Positions 19,779 to 27,782 of a stretch of DNA of 49,261 nt are shown here, in pieces. Both the position numbers and the translations under genes were made by a program. Below the pieces are notes generated by a model, which was given only the letters and a program-made list of their open reading frames with translations, was not told the origin of the DNA and did not search any database. The stretch is from Corallococcus interemptor (GTDB taxonomy: Bacteria; Myxococcota; Myxococcia; Myxococcales; Myxococcaceae), in NCBI RefSeq assembly GCF_003668875.1, contig NZ_RAWM01000061.1, positions 1 to 49,261 of the forward strand, read 5' to 3'. Positions within the stretch are counted from its first letter, which is position 1. Every line of letters starts with the position of its first letter.

Positions 19779-21587
19779 TTACAGCGGGTTGTACGGGTAG
19801 CCGCCGGCCTCCTCCAGGCCGGTGACGATGGTCTCCCGCAGCTCCGCCGGGTCGTACGCCGTGAAGGCGTCCAGCGCGGACAGGCGCCTCAACTCCAGTG
19901 AGAGCGCGTCCCCCTTGAGGGTGGCGCAGAGGGCGCGGCGGGTGCGCTCGAAGGCGCGCGTGGTGGACTCCATCGCGTACAGCCGCACCAGGGCCACGCG
20001 CACGGGGTCCTGCACGCCGCTGGTGGCGGCCTGCCGGGTGCGCGTCACCATGGAGTCCAGCGCGTACGCGTCCATCACCACGTCCGCCAGCGCGGCCATG
20101 ACCTCCTGGTGCTTGTCCAGCTCCGTGCCGAAGGTCTCCGCGGCCAGGCGCATGCCGTGGATGGCCAGGTGCTTGGCGCACTCGGCGGCGATCTCCTCCT
20201 GGGCCAGCGCGTCCTGGCGGCCCGCGCGGGGCCGCTCGCCGCGGCCCAGCTCCTCCGCCACGGAGCGCGCCTGCGCGAACAGCGGCAGGTCGCCCTTCAC
20301 GGCGCGCTTGAGCAGCATGCCGGTGATGAGCATCCGGTTGATTTCGTTGGTGCCCTCGAAGATGCGGTTGATGCGCGCGTCGCGGTAGGCGCGCTCCACC
20401 GGGTACTCCTCGATGTAGCCGGCGCCGCCGTGCACCTGGACCGCGTCGTCCACCAGGAAGCCGATGGCCTCCGAGCCGAAGACCTTCATGATGGAGGCCT
20501 CGCAGGCGAACTCCTCCATCGCGGCGATGACGTGCGCGTCGTAGTCCTTGTCCGAGCGCTCCTTCGACGCGAGGCGCCCGTCCACCAGGCCCGCCGTGCG
20601 GTAGGTCATGCTCTCCACCGCGTAGACGAGCGTGGCCATGCGCGCGAGCTTCTCGCGGATGAGCGGGAACGTGGCGATGGGCGCCTTGAACTGCTTGCGC
20701 TCCTGCGCGAACTTGAGCGCGTTCTGCAGCTGCAGCTTCATGCTGCCGATGACGCCCGCGCCCAGCTTCAGCCGGCCGTAGTTGAGGATGTTGAAGGCGA
20801 TGCGGTGGCCCTTGCCCAGCTCTCCCAGCAGGTTCTCCACGGGAACCTGCGCGTCCTCGAAGTAGAGCGGGCACGTGGACGAGCCACGGATGCCCATCTT
20901 GTGCTCCTCCGGGCCCACGGTGAGGCCCGGGGTGTCCTTCTCCACGATGAAGCCGGTGAACTTGTCGCCGTCCACCTGCGCGAAGACGACGAACACGTCC
21001 GCGAAGGCCGCGTTGGTGATGTAGAGCTTGGAGCCGTTGAGCACGTAGTGCTTGCCGTCCTGCGACTTCACCGCCTTCGTCTTGGCCCCGCGCGCGTCGC
21101 TGCCGCTGCCCTGCTCCGTCAGCGCGTACGCCGCCACCCACTCACCCGAGGCCAGCTTCGGCAGGTACTTCGCCTTCTGCGCCTCGTTGCCGAACCACAC
21201 GATGGGCAGCGACCCGATGCCGGTGTGCGCGCTGGACGTCACCGACCAGGAGCCCAACAGGCTCATGGCCTCCGCGAGCAAGAGCGACGTCGTCTTGTCC
21301 AGGCCCGTGCCGCCGTACGTCTCCGCGATGTCCACGCTCAAGAGGCCCAGCTCGCCCGCGCGGCGCAAGAGGTCGCGCAGCAGCGCGTTGTCCTTGCCCT
21401 CGATGCGCTCGGCCTGGGGCAGCACCTGCTCACGGCAGAACTGGAGCGCCGTCTTGAAGAAGAGCCGCTGCTCCTCGGAGAACGTCTCCGGCGTGAGGAT
21501 GCGGGTGGAGCCCACCTCCTGGAAGAGGAAGGCGCCCCCGGAGAGGACGTCCTGGGGGCGGGGAGCGGGCTCGGTTGCGGCGACCAT
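19779..21587 (-). CDS. Acyl-CoA dehydrogenase family protein (about 600 residues)
   Basis: FAD-dependent acyl-CoA dehydrogenase, introducing a 2,3 double bond into an acyl-CoA. The 602-residue protein has the N-terminal helical domain (EEQRLFFKTALQFCREQVLP), the FAD/substrate region YALTEQGSGSDARGAKT, MGIRGSSTCPLYFEDAQVP, and the C-terminal domain with QVHGGAGYIEEYPVERAYRDARI and IFEGTNEINRMLI. About 200 extra C-terminal residues place it with the long, VLCAD/ACAD9-like bacterial group. The start at 21587 (MVAATEPAP) has GGAGGT 5 nt upstream. The gene stands alone between convergent and same-strand neighbours; the exact acyl substrate cannot be told. Confidence 0.92.
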   Translation of the reverse strand: MVAATEPAPRPQDVLSGGAFLFQEVGSTRILTPETFSEEQRLFFKTALQFCREQVLPQAERIEGKDNALLRDLLRRAGELGLLSVDIAETYGGTGLDKTTSLLLAEAMSLLGSWSVTSSAHTGIGSLPIVWFGNEAQKAKYLPKLASGEWVAAYALTEQGSGSDARGAKTKAVKSQDGKHYVLNGSKLYITNAAFADVFVVFAQVDGDKFTGFIVEKDTPGLTVGPEEHKMGIRGSSTCPLYFEDAQVPVENLLGELGKGHRIAFNILNYGRLKLGAGVIGSMKLQLQNALKFAQERKQFKAPIATFPLIREKLARMATLVYAVESMTYRTAGLVDGRLASKERSDKDYDAHVIAAMEEFACEASIMKVFGSEAIGFLVDDAVQVHGGAGYIEEYPVERAYRDARINRIFEGTNEINRMLITGMLLKRAVKGDLPLFAQARSVAEELGRGERPRAGRQDALAQEEIAAECAKHLAIHGMRLAAETFGTELDKHQEVMAALADVVMDAYALDSMVTRTRQAATSGVQDPVRVALVRLYAMESTTRAFERTRRALCATLKGDALSLELRRLSALDAFTAYDPAELRETIVTGLEEAGGYPYNPL

Positions 21588-21728
21588 CAACGACCTCCGG
21601 GGAGGGAGCATTGCCCTCCGAAGCCTTCTGGAAAAAGGCGCGCGGCACATTAGGGCGCGCGGACCGCTGGGGGTAGTAGCGGCGCGCCCCCGCCGCCTCA
21701 ATGCGACATGGAGTCCACTCGGGGTGCG

Positions 21729-21745
21729 TGCCTGGCCGCCAGGCA
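21729..21745 (-). terminator. Perfect hairpin after the TolR-like lipoprotein gene
   Basis: TGCCTGG-N3-CCAGGCA forms a perfect 7-bp stem 13 nt past the stop codon at 21759. No U tract follows, so it is terminator-like or mRNA-protecting rather than a classic intrinsic terminator. Confidence 0.4.
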
Positions 21746-21758
21746 GCCCCCGCGTCCG

Positions 21759-22616
21759 TCAAGGCCGGGGCGTGGGGTACACGAGGCAGAGCGTGTCGAA
21801 GAGCCCCTCCTCCGGCGCGACGTACGTGCCGCCGAGCGCCCGCGCCACCTGCACGACCTCCGTACCGAACGAAGGGACGATGCACAGGTCGTCCGACGTG
21901 GTGAAGCGCGTCTTCAGCCGGGCCAGCTCCCGCCGCAGCGTCGCGATGTCCTGGCGTCCGCCGCGCACCGGCACGGAGGGGCCGTTGCGGTCCGGCCCCG
22001 GCAGCTTCCCCACGCTGGAGGTCAACTCGAAGCCGTCCGCGCGCTGGATGATGCGCAGCTTGCCGGGCGCCACCTCCTCCAGCCACGCCCGGAAGCCCTG
22101 CTCGTCGCGCAGCACCAGCCGGTAGGCCACCGGCGCGTCCGGATGCTGAAGCCACACCTCCGCCGCCTGCGCACGAAGCACCGCCAGCGCGTCGGACGCC
22201 TGCGCGAGGAACGTGTCCTCGTCCGCGACGGCGACAAGCACGTCCCGGCCCTTCACCCGCTCCGCGAGCCGGCCCGCGTCCTGCGCGCGCGACGGCGTGA
22301 AGCGCTCCGCGCCCAGCCGCACCTGGTCTCCGGACAGCTCCAGGCGGAGGAGGTCGTCCGGGAGGGGCTCGCCAAAGACGGGCGCGGGCAGCAGCGTGAC
22401 GTTCGCGTCCGCCCACCCGCCGGCGTCCCCGGGCACGCCTGCATCCACTGCGAGTGCAGAAACGGGAGACACCGGGCGTGCAGGTTCAGCGGGCGGTGAC
22501 TCCCGGCAGCCACCCCATGTGAGGGTGCTCCACACCAAGAGGAAGAATGCAGGGTTACGGGAACAGGCTGGCGAGCGTAGCGGAATATTCCACCCGGGGC
22601 GTCTGAATGGCCTCAT
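21759..22616 (-). CDS. Predicted lipoprotein with TolR/ExbD-like modules
   Basis: A 285-residue exported protein. The N-terminus is basic, then hydrophobic (AFFLLVWSTLTWGGC); the Cys could be a lipidation site, although Trp at -3 is unusual for a lipobox. After a Pro/Ala/Asp-rich linker, residues from about 75 read LRLELSGDQVRLGAERF...VKGRDVLVAVADEDTF, the pattern of an ExbD/TolR periplasmic domain. A second similar stretch occurs near the C-terminus (DIATLRRELARLKTRF, DDLCIVPSFGTEVVQVARAL). The family assignment is by resemblance and moderate. It is divergent from the Ser/Thr kinase gene with only 54 bp between starts, so the two may share control. Confidence 0.72.
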   Translation of the reverse strand: MRPFRRPGWNIPLRSPACSRNPAFFLLVWSTLTWGGCRESPPAEPARPVSPVSALAVDAGVPGDAGGWADANVTLLPAPVFGEPLPDDLLRLELSGDQVRLGAERFTPSRAQDAGRLAERVKGRDVLVAVADEDTFLAQASDALAVLRAQAAEVWLQHPDAPVAYRLVLRDEQGFRAWLEEVAPGKLRIIQRADGFELTSSVGKLPGPDRNGPSVPVRGGRQDIATLRRELARLKTRFTTSDDLCIVPSFGTEVVQVARALGGTYVAPEEGLFDTLCLVYPTPRP

Positions 22617-22670
22617 GATAGCTTCTCGCGGTTTTGCGAAGGACTCCCCTCCACCGGAGCCGACTCGAAC

Positions 22671-24893
22671 GTGCCGCAGCCTTCCGCTGGCTTCCAGTTC
22701 GGAAAGTACAAGCTGCTCGAGCGCATCGCGACGGGCGGCATGGCGGAGATCTACCGCGCCCGGATGACGGCGGTGGCGGGCGTGACGAAGCCGGTGGTCA
22801 TCAAGAAGATCCTCCCCGGCTACGCGGACGACAGCGCGTTCGTGTCCATGTTCATCAACGAGGCGCGCATCGCGCTGGGGCTGTCGCACGGCAACATCGC
22901 GCAGATCTTCGACTTCGGTGAGGTGGAGGGCGAGTACTTCCTCGCGATGGAGTGGGTGGACGGCCATCCGCTCTCGCACGTGCTGCGCCGGGCGCGGGAG
23001 AAGGGGCTGCCCGCGCTGCCGCCACCGCTGGCGGTGCTGGTGGCCATCGACATGCTGCGCGGGCTTGCGTACGCGCACACGCGGCTGGACGACAACGGCC
23101 GTCCGCTGCACATCGTCCACCGGGACGTGAGTCCCCAGAACGTGCTCCTCTCCTTCGAGGGGCAGGTGAAGCTGGTGGACTTCGGCATCGCGCGGGCGCG
23201 GCTCGCCGGGCGCTCCGACACGAAGGCGGACCCCGCGAAGGGCAAGTACGTCTACTTCGCGCCGGAGCAGGCGCGCGGCGAGGCGCTGGACGCGCGCACG
23301 GACGTGTTCGCCGCGGGCACGGTCCTCTACGAGATGCTCTGCGGACGGCGCCCCTTCGAGGGCTCGCTCCAGGACGTGCTGCGGAAAATCTCGCAGGGCG
23401 ACTTCCCCCGCCCGCGCGAGTGGACGCCGAACATCCCCGCCGCGCTGGAGCGCATCCTGCTCACCGCGATGGCCACCAGCCCGGAGCAGCGCTACCCCAC
23501 CGCGCAGGCCTTCGCGGAGGCGCTGGCGCGGCAGCTCCACGTCACCGCGCCGGACGTGTCCACCAGCGACCTGGGCCACTTCATGGGCTACCTCTTCGAG
23601 CCGGAGCTCGTGGAGGCCGGCCGCCCGGTGCAGCTGCCGCGCGAGTTCATTGCCCGGGTGGGCCGCTGGAGCGGCGTCGCGGAACCGCCGCCCATCCCCA
23701 CGCCGCCGGAGATGCCCCATTACGTCTCCGAGCCCGGAAGAGAGCCACGAGGCGAGCCCCGGGGGGATTTGACGACGCAGCCCCTGCCCCCGCAGGCGAT
23801 GCCGCCCGAGCCGCCGCCCGCGTGGCACCGCACCCTGAAGGGCTGGGCGGTGCGCGGCGCGCCGGTGGTGGTGGCCGCGCTCGTGGCCACGTGGCTGGGC
23901 CTGGTGATGGGCGGGTCCAATTCGTTCGCGGTGGAGCTCAGCTCGTCCCCTCCGGGCGCCACCATCCGCGTGGACGGGCGGACGCTGACGGAGACGACGC
24001 CCACGCTCGTCACCCAGCTGCCGTCGGACCGCGAGCACGTCCTGGAGGTGCTGCTGCCGGGCATGGTGCCCTTCAGCCAGCGCGTGCAGGCCGAGCGCGG
24101 CACCACGCTGGCGGTCCACGCGCGGCTCGCGCCGAAGCACCCGGCCGCGCCCAGGGCCCTGCCCCGCGCGGGACCGGAAGACACGCCCGCCTTCGCGCGC
24201 TACTCCTCCGGAGGCCCGTTCGCGCTCAGCGCGCTCGCGCATGCCCTGCGCGTGCCCCCGTCCCAGGCGGCCCGCATGCGGTTGGATCCGTCCCGCGCCT
24301 ATGGCCTGCGCGTGGAGGGCCGCGTGTCGGTGGGCGGCCCCCTGCCGGTGACCCAGGCCGTGTACTTCCTGGAGGGCGGCACGGCCCTGTCCGCGCGCGA
24401 CAGCTTCGGCCTGGTGGGCACCGACGAGGTGCTGGTGCGCGACGCCTCCGTCCTCTACGTGTTCCTCTGGGACGACCGCCCGGACGACAACCGCGGCGCC
24501 CTCCAGGTGCACGTGCGCGAACAGGCGAGCGGCGCCATCACCACCCTGCTGCTGGACGCGCGCCGCCACGCCGTCTCGCTGTCCCCCCACGACGGCTTCA
24601 CGCTCCGGGAGCTGGAGCCCTCCACCACCTACCGCGTCGTCGTGCGCTCGGCGCGGGAGCCGGCGCGCACGCGCGGCTTCGCTGGCGGAGAGGTGGGCGG
24701 GGTGCTGGCGCTGCACGGCGCGGGGGCGTCCCCGGCCATGGCCCCGGGCACGCTGGAGCTCCTGGAGGTCAACCAGCCCACGGTGCTGCGCGGCGCGGCC
24801 TGGCTGCGGCTCGCGTTCCCGGACGACGACGTCAACGACAACTCCGGCGGCCTCACGCTGGAGGTGACGCCGGTGGCGCCGCTGCACCAGTAG
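22671..24893 (+). CDS. Transmembrane Ser/Thr protein kinase with PEGA domain
   Basis: A 740-residue Hanks-type kinase. The cytoplasmic kinase domain (residues 13-290) has the glycine loop ATGGMAEIY, K45 in VVIKK, the catalytic loop HRDVSPQN with D152, and DFGIA with D170; the HRDVSPQN form is typical of myxobacterial kinases. A Pro-rich linker leads to one membrane segment at about 397-415 (APVVVAALVATWLGLVMGG). The outer part starts with a PEGA domain (VELSSSPPGATIRVDGR, about 420-487), followed by a C-terminal region of about 250 residues I do not recognise. All catalytic residues are present. The GTG start at 22671 has GGAG upstream. It is divergent from the TolR-like lipoprotein gene. Confidence 0.93.
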   Translation: MPQPSAGFQFGKYKLLERIATGGMAEIYRARMTAVAGVTKPVVIKKILPGYADDSAFVSMFINEARIALGLSHGNIAQIFDFGEVEGEYFLAMEWVDGHPLSHVLRRAREKGLPALPPPLAVLVAIDMLRGLAYAHTRLDDNGRPLHIVHRDVSPQNVLLSFEGQVKLVDFGIARARLAGRSDTKADPAKGKYVYFAPEQARGEALDARTDVFAAGTVLYEMLCGRRPFEGSLQDVLRKISQGDFPRPREWTPNIPAALERILLTAMATSPEQRYPTAQAFAEALARQLHVTAPDVSTSDLGHFMGYLFEPELVEAGRPVQLPREFIARVGRWSGVAEPPPIPTPPEMPHYVSEPGREPRGEPRGDLTTQPLPPQAMPPEPPPAWHRTLKGWAVRGAPVVVAALVATWLGLVMGGSNSFAVELSSSPPGATIRVDGRTLTETTPTLVTQLPSDREHVLEVLLPGMVPFSQRVQAERGTTLAVHARLAPKHPAAPRALPRAGPEDTPAFARYSSGGPFALSALAHALRVPPSQAARMRLDPSRAYGLRVEGRVSVGGPLPVTQAVYFLEGGTALSARDSFGLVGTDEVLVRDASVLYVFLWDDRPDDNRGALQVHVREQASGAITTLLLDARRHAVSLSPHDGFTLRELEPSTTYRVVVRSAREPARTRGFAGGEVGGVLALHGAGASPAMAPGTLELLEVNQPTVLRGAAWLRLAFPDDDVNDNSGGLTLEVTPVAPLHQ

Positions 24894-24898
24894 CCACT

Positions 24899-24924
24899 GC
24901 TACAGGGCGCCGCCAGCCTGTAGC
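24899..24924 (+). terminator. Hairpin after the kinase gene
   Basis: GCTACAGG and CCTGTAGC form a perfect 8-bp stem with a 10-nt loop, 6 nt past the kinase stop. It is followed by CGAAAAATT rather than a U tract, so termination efficiency is uncertain. Confidence 0.45.
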
Positions 24925-24931
24925 CGAAAAA

Positions 24932-24959
24932 TTGATCATCCGGGCGTCCCCCCTACCCT
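24932..24959 (+). promoter_or_regulatory. Candidate promoter for the small exported protein (possibly carD)
   Basis: TTGATC, a 16-bp spacer and TACCCT precede the gene at 24982 and lie just after the kinase hairpin. The -35 is fair and the -10 weak. carD follows 78 bp after the small gene and could be read from the same promoter. Confidence 0.3.
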
Positions 24960-24981
24960 GGGCCGCCTCGGAGGACGCTCA

Positions 24982-25197
24982 ATGAAGAAGCTGCTGGCGG
25001 TGCTGGCCCTGGGATTCGCGGTGATGGCGACGGTGGGACTTTCCTCTCGCGTGGACGCGCGGCCCGGAAGCACGGTGGACGAGGGGCCGACCGACGCCCA
25101 GATCGACGCCGTCCTGGACTCGCGGGCGCACGAGGTCATGGCCAAGCTGTTGGAAGCGCAGCGCAATGCCAACCGGATGACACAGCTTCCCCGGTAA
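24982..25197 (+). CDS. Small exported protein of unknown function
   Basis: A 71-residue protein with a clear signal peptide (MKKLLAVLALGFAVMATVGLSSRVDA) and a mature part of about 45 residues that is acidic at first and then helical (TDAQIDAVLDSRAHEVMAKLLEAQRNANRM). GGAGGA lies 6 nt before the ATG. No family recognised. It sits directly upstream of carD on the same strand. Confidence 0.8.
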   Translation: MKKLLAVLALGFAVMATVGLSSRVDARPGSTVDEGPTDAQIDAVLDSRAHEVMAKLLEAQRNANRMTQLPR

Positions 25198-25275
25198 TCT
25201 CGTGGCATCCGGCGGGGCACGGTGCTACGACCGGCGCTCGCTTCGGTGCTCATCCCACCCGCCCACGAGGGGGCC

Positions 25276-26238
25276 ATGCCAGAAGGGTCCGCTGCACTCC
25301 AGCTCCAGGTTGGAGACCGGGTCGTCTACCCCAACCAGGGGGTCTGCCGCGTCGCCGCCATCGACGTGAAGGAGGTGGCGGGTCAGAGCCTCACCTTCGT
25401 CACCATGCGCCGGGAGGAAGACGGCGCGGTCGTGATGGTGCCGCAGGGAAAAATCATCTCCATCGGCGTGCGCAAGGTCGCCAGTCCCGCGGACGTGGAG
25501 GAGATCTACGCGTTCCTCCGCTCGGACAGCGACAAGGCGGACCTGGACTGGAAGCAACGCGCTCGCACCAACCTGGACCGCATGACCCAGGGCGGCATCC
25601 TGGGGCTCGCGGAGGTCGTCAAGGGCCTCCAGGTCCTCAGTGAGCTGCGGCCGTTGCCCACCAAGGAGCGCGAGCTCTACGACAACGCCCGGCACCTGCT
25701 GGTCTCGGAGGTCGCCGCCGCGCTGGGCACCGCCGAGGCCAACGCCGAGGACTCCATCGACATCGTCCTCTTCCCGCCCGGGAAGGAGCGTCCCAAGCGC
25801 ACCGCCGCGGAGTTCGCGCGGCCCGTTGGCGACGAGGACGACATGGACCTCGACGGCGACCTCATCGGTCTGGAGGGCGGAGAGCTGGACCTGCCCTCGG
25901 ACGAGGAGCCCGCGTCCGAGTCCGAGGAGGAGTCCTCCGAGGAAGGTGGCGAGGAGGAGGAGGGCGGCGAGGAGGAGGGCGGCGAGGACGCTCCCAAGAA
26001 GCGCGGCCGTCCGCCCAAGGCCAAGCCGGCCGAGGGCGCGGAGCCCGCCGCTCCGAAGAAGCGCGGCCGTCCGCCCAAGCCCAAGCCGGAGGTGGTGGAG
26101 GGTGCCGAACCCGCCGCCCCGAAGAAGCGCGGCCGTCCACCCAAGGCCAGGCCGCCGGAGGGCGCCGCGCCCGCGGAGCCCGCCGCTCCGAAGAAGCGCG
26201 GCCGTCCTCCCAAGGCGAAGCCGCCCGAGGACGAGTGA
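25276..26238 (+). CDS. carD: CarD: global regulator with AT-hook tail
   Basis: Regulator known from Myxococcus xanthus to control carotenogenesis, development and other ECF-sigma-dependent promoters together with CarG. The 320-residue protein has the N-terminal CarD_CdnL_TRCF domain (LQVGDRVVYPNQGVCRVAAI to about residue 160), a strongly acidic stretch (residues about 185-235, Glu/Gly/Ser-rich), and an HMGA-like C-terminus with four AT-hooks, each built on KKRGRPPK. The four hooks and acidic region separate it from CdnL, which lacks the tail. The start at 25276 (MPEGSAAL) has GAGGGGG upstream; a longer frame from 25222 is not supported. carG follows 94 bp later. Confidence 0.95.
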   Translation: MPEGSAALQLQVGDRVVYPNQGVCRVAAIDVKEVAGQSLTFVTMRREEDGAVVMVPQGKIISIGVRKVASPADVEEIYAFLRSDSDKADLDWKQRARTNLDRMTQGGILGLAEVVKGLQVLSELRPLPTKERELYDNARHLLVSEVAAALGTAEANAEDSIDIVLFPPGKERPKRTAAEFARPVGDEDDMDLDGDLIGLEGGELDLPSDEEPASESEEESSEEGGEEEEGGEEEGGEDAPKKRGRPPKAKPAEGAEPAAPKKRGRPPKPKPEVVEGAEPAAPKKRGRPPKARPPEGAAPAEPAAPKKRGRPPKAKPPEDE

Positions 26239-26332
26239 ACCGCAGGACCCCACGGCCCTCCCGGCCGCCCGCGTCGCGATACAGCGCACGCCCGGCACCG
26301 CGAGGGCCTTCTTCCCGCCGAGGTGACGCCCC

Positions 26333-26845
26333 GTGATTCGCGTCGTGACGCTGGACCCCTTCGACGACAAGCAGCTCGCCAAGTTCAACCGCACGCTCTA
26401 CACGGCCTTCGGCGTGGGCAGCGAGCACAGCGGCACCGCGGAGATTCCCGCGGGCATGTCCGAGCCCCTGGACGCGGAGAAGCTGCTCGAAGAGGTGAAG
26501 GGCATCCGAGCCTACAAGGACGACAAGGTGCTGCTGCTCACCTCGCGCAAGCTGAAGGACCGCGACCTGCCCAGCGGCAAGGCGCCCACGTCGGGCTTCG
26601 CGAAGTACGGCAAGGACCGGGCAATCCTCTCCATCGCGCCGTTCAAGGACCTGGAGAAGGACTTCAAGCCCATCGCGCGCCACGCGCTGCACCAGCTGGG
26701 CACGCTGTGGGAGCTGCACCACTGCCTGGATCCGCGCTGCTCGATGTATCCGCCCTGGACGCCGTCCTTCAACCAGGGCGACCACATCTTCTGCACCTTC
26801 TGCCGCGAAAAGAGCGAGCAGAAGATCCGTCTTGCCAAGTCCTAA
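26333..26845 (+). CDS. carG: CarG: zinc-binding partner of CarD
   Basis: In M. xanthus CarG is an obligate partner of CarD; it binds zinc but is not a protease. The 170-residue protein ends in a degenerate archaemetzincin motif: HQLGTLWELHHC-x4-CSM, then FCTFC. The catalytic Glu of HExxH is Gln here, and the second His of that motif is Thr, while the final His, the Cys residues and Met remain. That fits a structural zinc protein without peptidase activity. The start is GTG at 26333. Adjacency to carD is the conserved myxobacterial arrangement. Confidence 0.93.
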   Translation: MIRVVTLDPFDDKQLAKFNRTLYTAFGVGSEHSGTAEIPAGMSEPLDAEKLLEEVKGIRAYKDDKVLLLTSRKLKDRDLPSGKAPTSGFAKYGKDRAILSIAPFKDLEKDFKPIARHALHQLGTLWELHHCLDPRCSMYPPWTPSFNQGDHIFCTFCREKSEQKIRLAKS

Positions 26846-27782
26846 GGCCCTGCGCGCCCTGCCCCTGGTGGAGCTGGGGGCCCTGCTGCTCGTCGCGCTC
26901 CTGTGCCTCGTCTTCCAGCTGAGGCTCCCGGGCCGGCTGCCCACGGACGCGGACGAGCGCGCCGTGGCGGACGTGCTGGCCCGAGACGCGCGCCCCGGGG
27001 ACGCGGTGCTGCTCTTCCCCTGGTGGACCGAGCGCGCCCGCCTCTTCGTGCCTCCTTCCGTCCCCGTGTACGGGTGGCTGGACTCCGACGGCGCGGACTT
27101 GAGCGCGCACCCGCGCGTCTGGGTGCTGGGCCAGCCGGAATTGCCCCGCTCCGACGTGGGCGCGTTTGAAGCGGCCTTCCTCCCCGGCCGCAAGGCGCTG
27201 GGCCCCGAGTCCCGCCTGGGCCCGCTGTCGCTGCGCCTCTATGAGAACGGCCGCTACCGCCCGCGCCACTGGGTGGCGAGCGAGTCCGCGAACACGGCGC
27301 GCGTGTACCTGGAGCAGCCGGACGGCTCCCGCACGGACTGCCCCTTCGACGGGCGCGTGCACCGCTGCCCCGGACCGCCGCACCTGTACGTGGCGCCGGA
27401 GTGGCACGAAATCTTCTACGAGCCCCGGCACTGCCTGTGGATGCACGCGCCGGGCGGCCCCCAGCGGCTGGTGGCGGAGTTCGCCAACGTGCCCGCCGGC
27501 ATGGGCCTGCGGATGGAGGGCGGCATCATCTTCGAGTTCGCGCACCCCAAGGACCCGCGCCTGTCCACGTCGTACGTCGGCGTGGATGACGCGGCCACGG
27601 GCCAGCGGCTGATGTACGTGCCCATTCCCCCGGGCCGCGAGGGCGTGCAGAAGGCGGAGGTGGTGCTGCCGCCCGGGCCGCCGCGCACGGTGAAGGTCTG
27701 GACGCAGGCGGACAACGCGGAGTCGCGGCAGCTCTGCCTGGACGTGATGGCGCTGGAGCCCGCGGTGGGGGTGAAGCCATGA
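26832..27782 (+). CDS. Single-TM membrane-anchored protein of unknown function
   Basis: A 316-residue protein with one N-terminal membrane segment (LVELGALLLVALLCLVFQL, residues 13-31). An outer domain follows: a first part (ADERAVADVLARDARPGDAVLLFPWW) resembling the soluble tail of membrane glycosyltransferases, then a beta-rich part with CPFDGRVHRCPGPPHLYV. The start is TTG at 26832, overlapping the end of carG by 14 bp. Its stop overlaps the next gene by 4 bp (ATGA), so it is almost certainly made with the GT39 protein and may be its partner or accessory domain. Family not recognised. Confidence 0.75.
   Translation: MPSPKALRALPLVELGALLLVALLCLVFQLRLPGRLPTDADERAVADVLARDARPGDAVLLFPWWTERARLFVPPSVPVYGWLDSDGADLSAHPRVWVLGQPELPRSDVGAFEAAFLPGRKALGPESRLGPLSLRLYENGRYRPRHWVASESANTARVYLEQPDGSRTDCPFDGRVHRCPGPPHLYVAPEWHEIFYEPRHCLWMHAPGGPQRLVAEFANVPAGMGLRMEGGIIFEFAHPKDPRLSTSYVGVDDAATGQRLMYVPIPPGREGVQKAEVVLPPGPPRTVKVWTQADNAESRQLCLDVMALEPAVGVKP

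Noticed and set aside
21759-24887. Minus-strand frame of 1042 codons
   Set aside because: Most of it is antisense to the Ser/Thr kinase. Only the last 285 codons, from ATG 22616, are a real gene.
25985-26235. DNA tandem repeat suggesting a mobile or unstable element
   Set aside because: The four similar units encode the four AT-hooks of CarD, a known feature of that protein.
26333-26845. CarG as an active archaemetzincin protease
   Set aside because: The catalytic Glu of HExxH is replaced by Gln and the second His by Thr, consistent with the known non-proteolytic zinc role of CarG.
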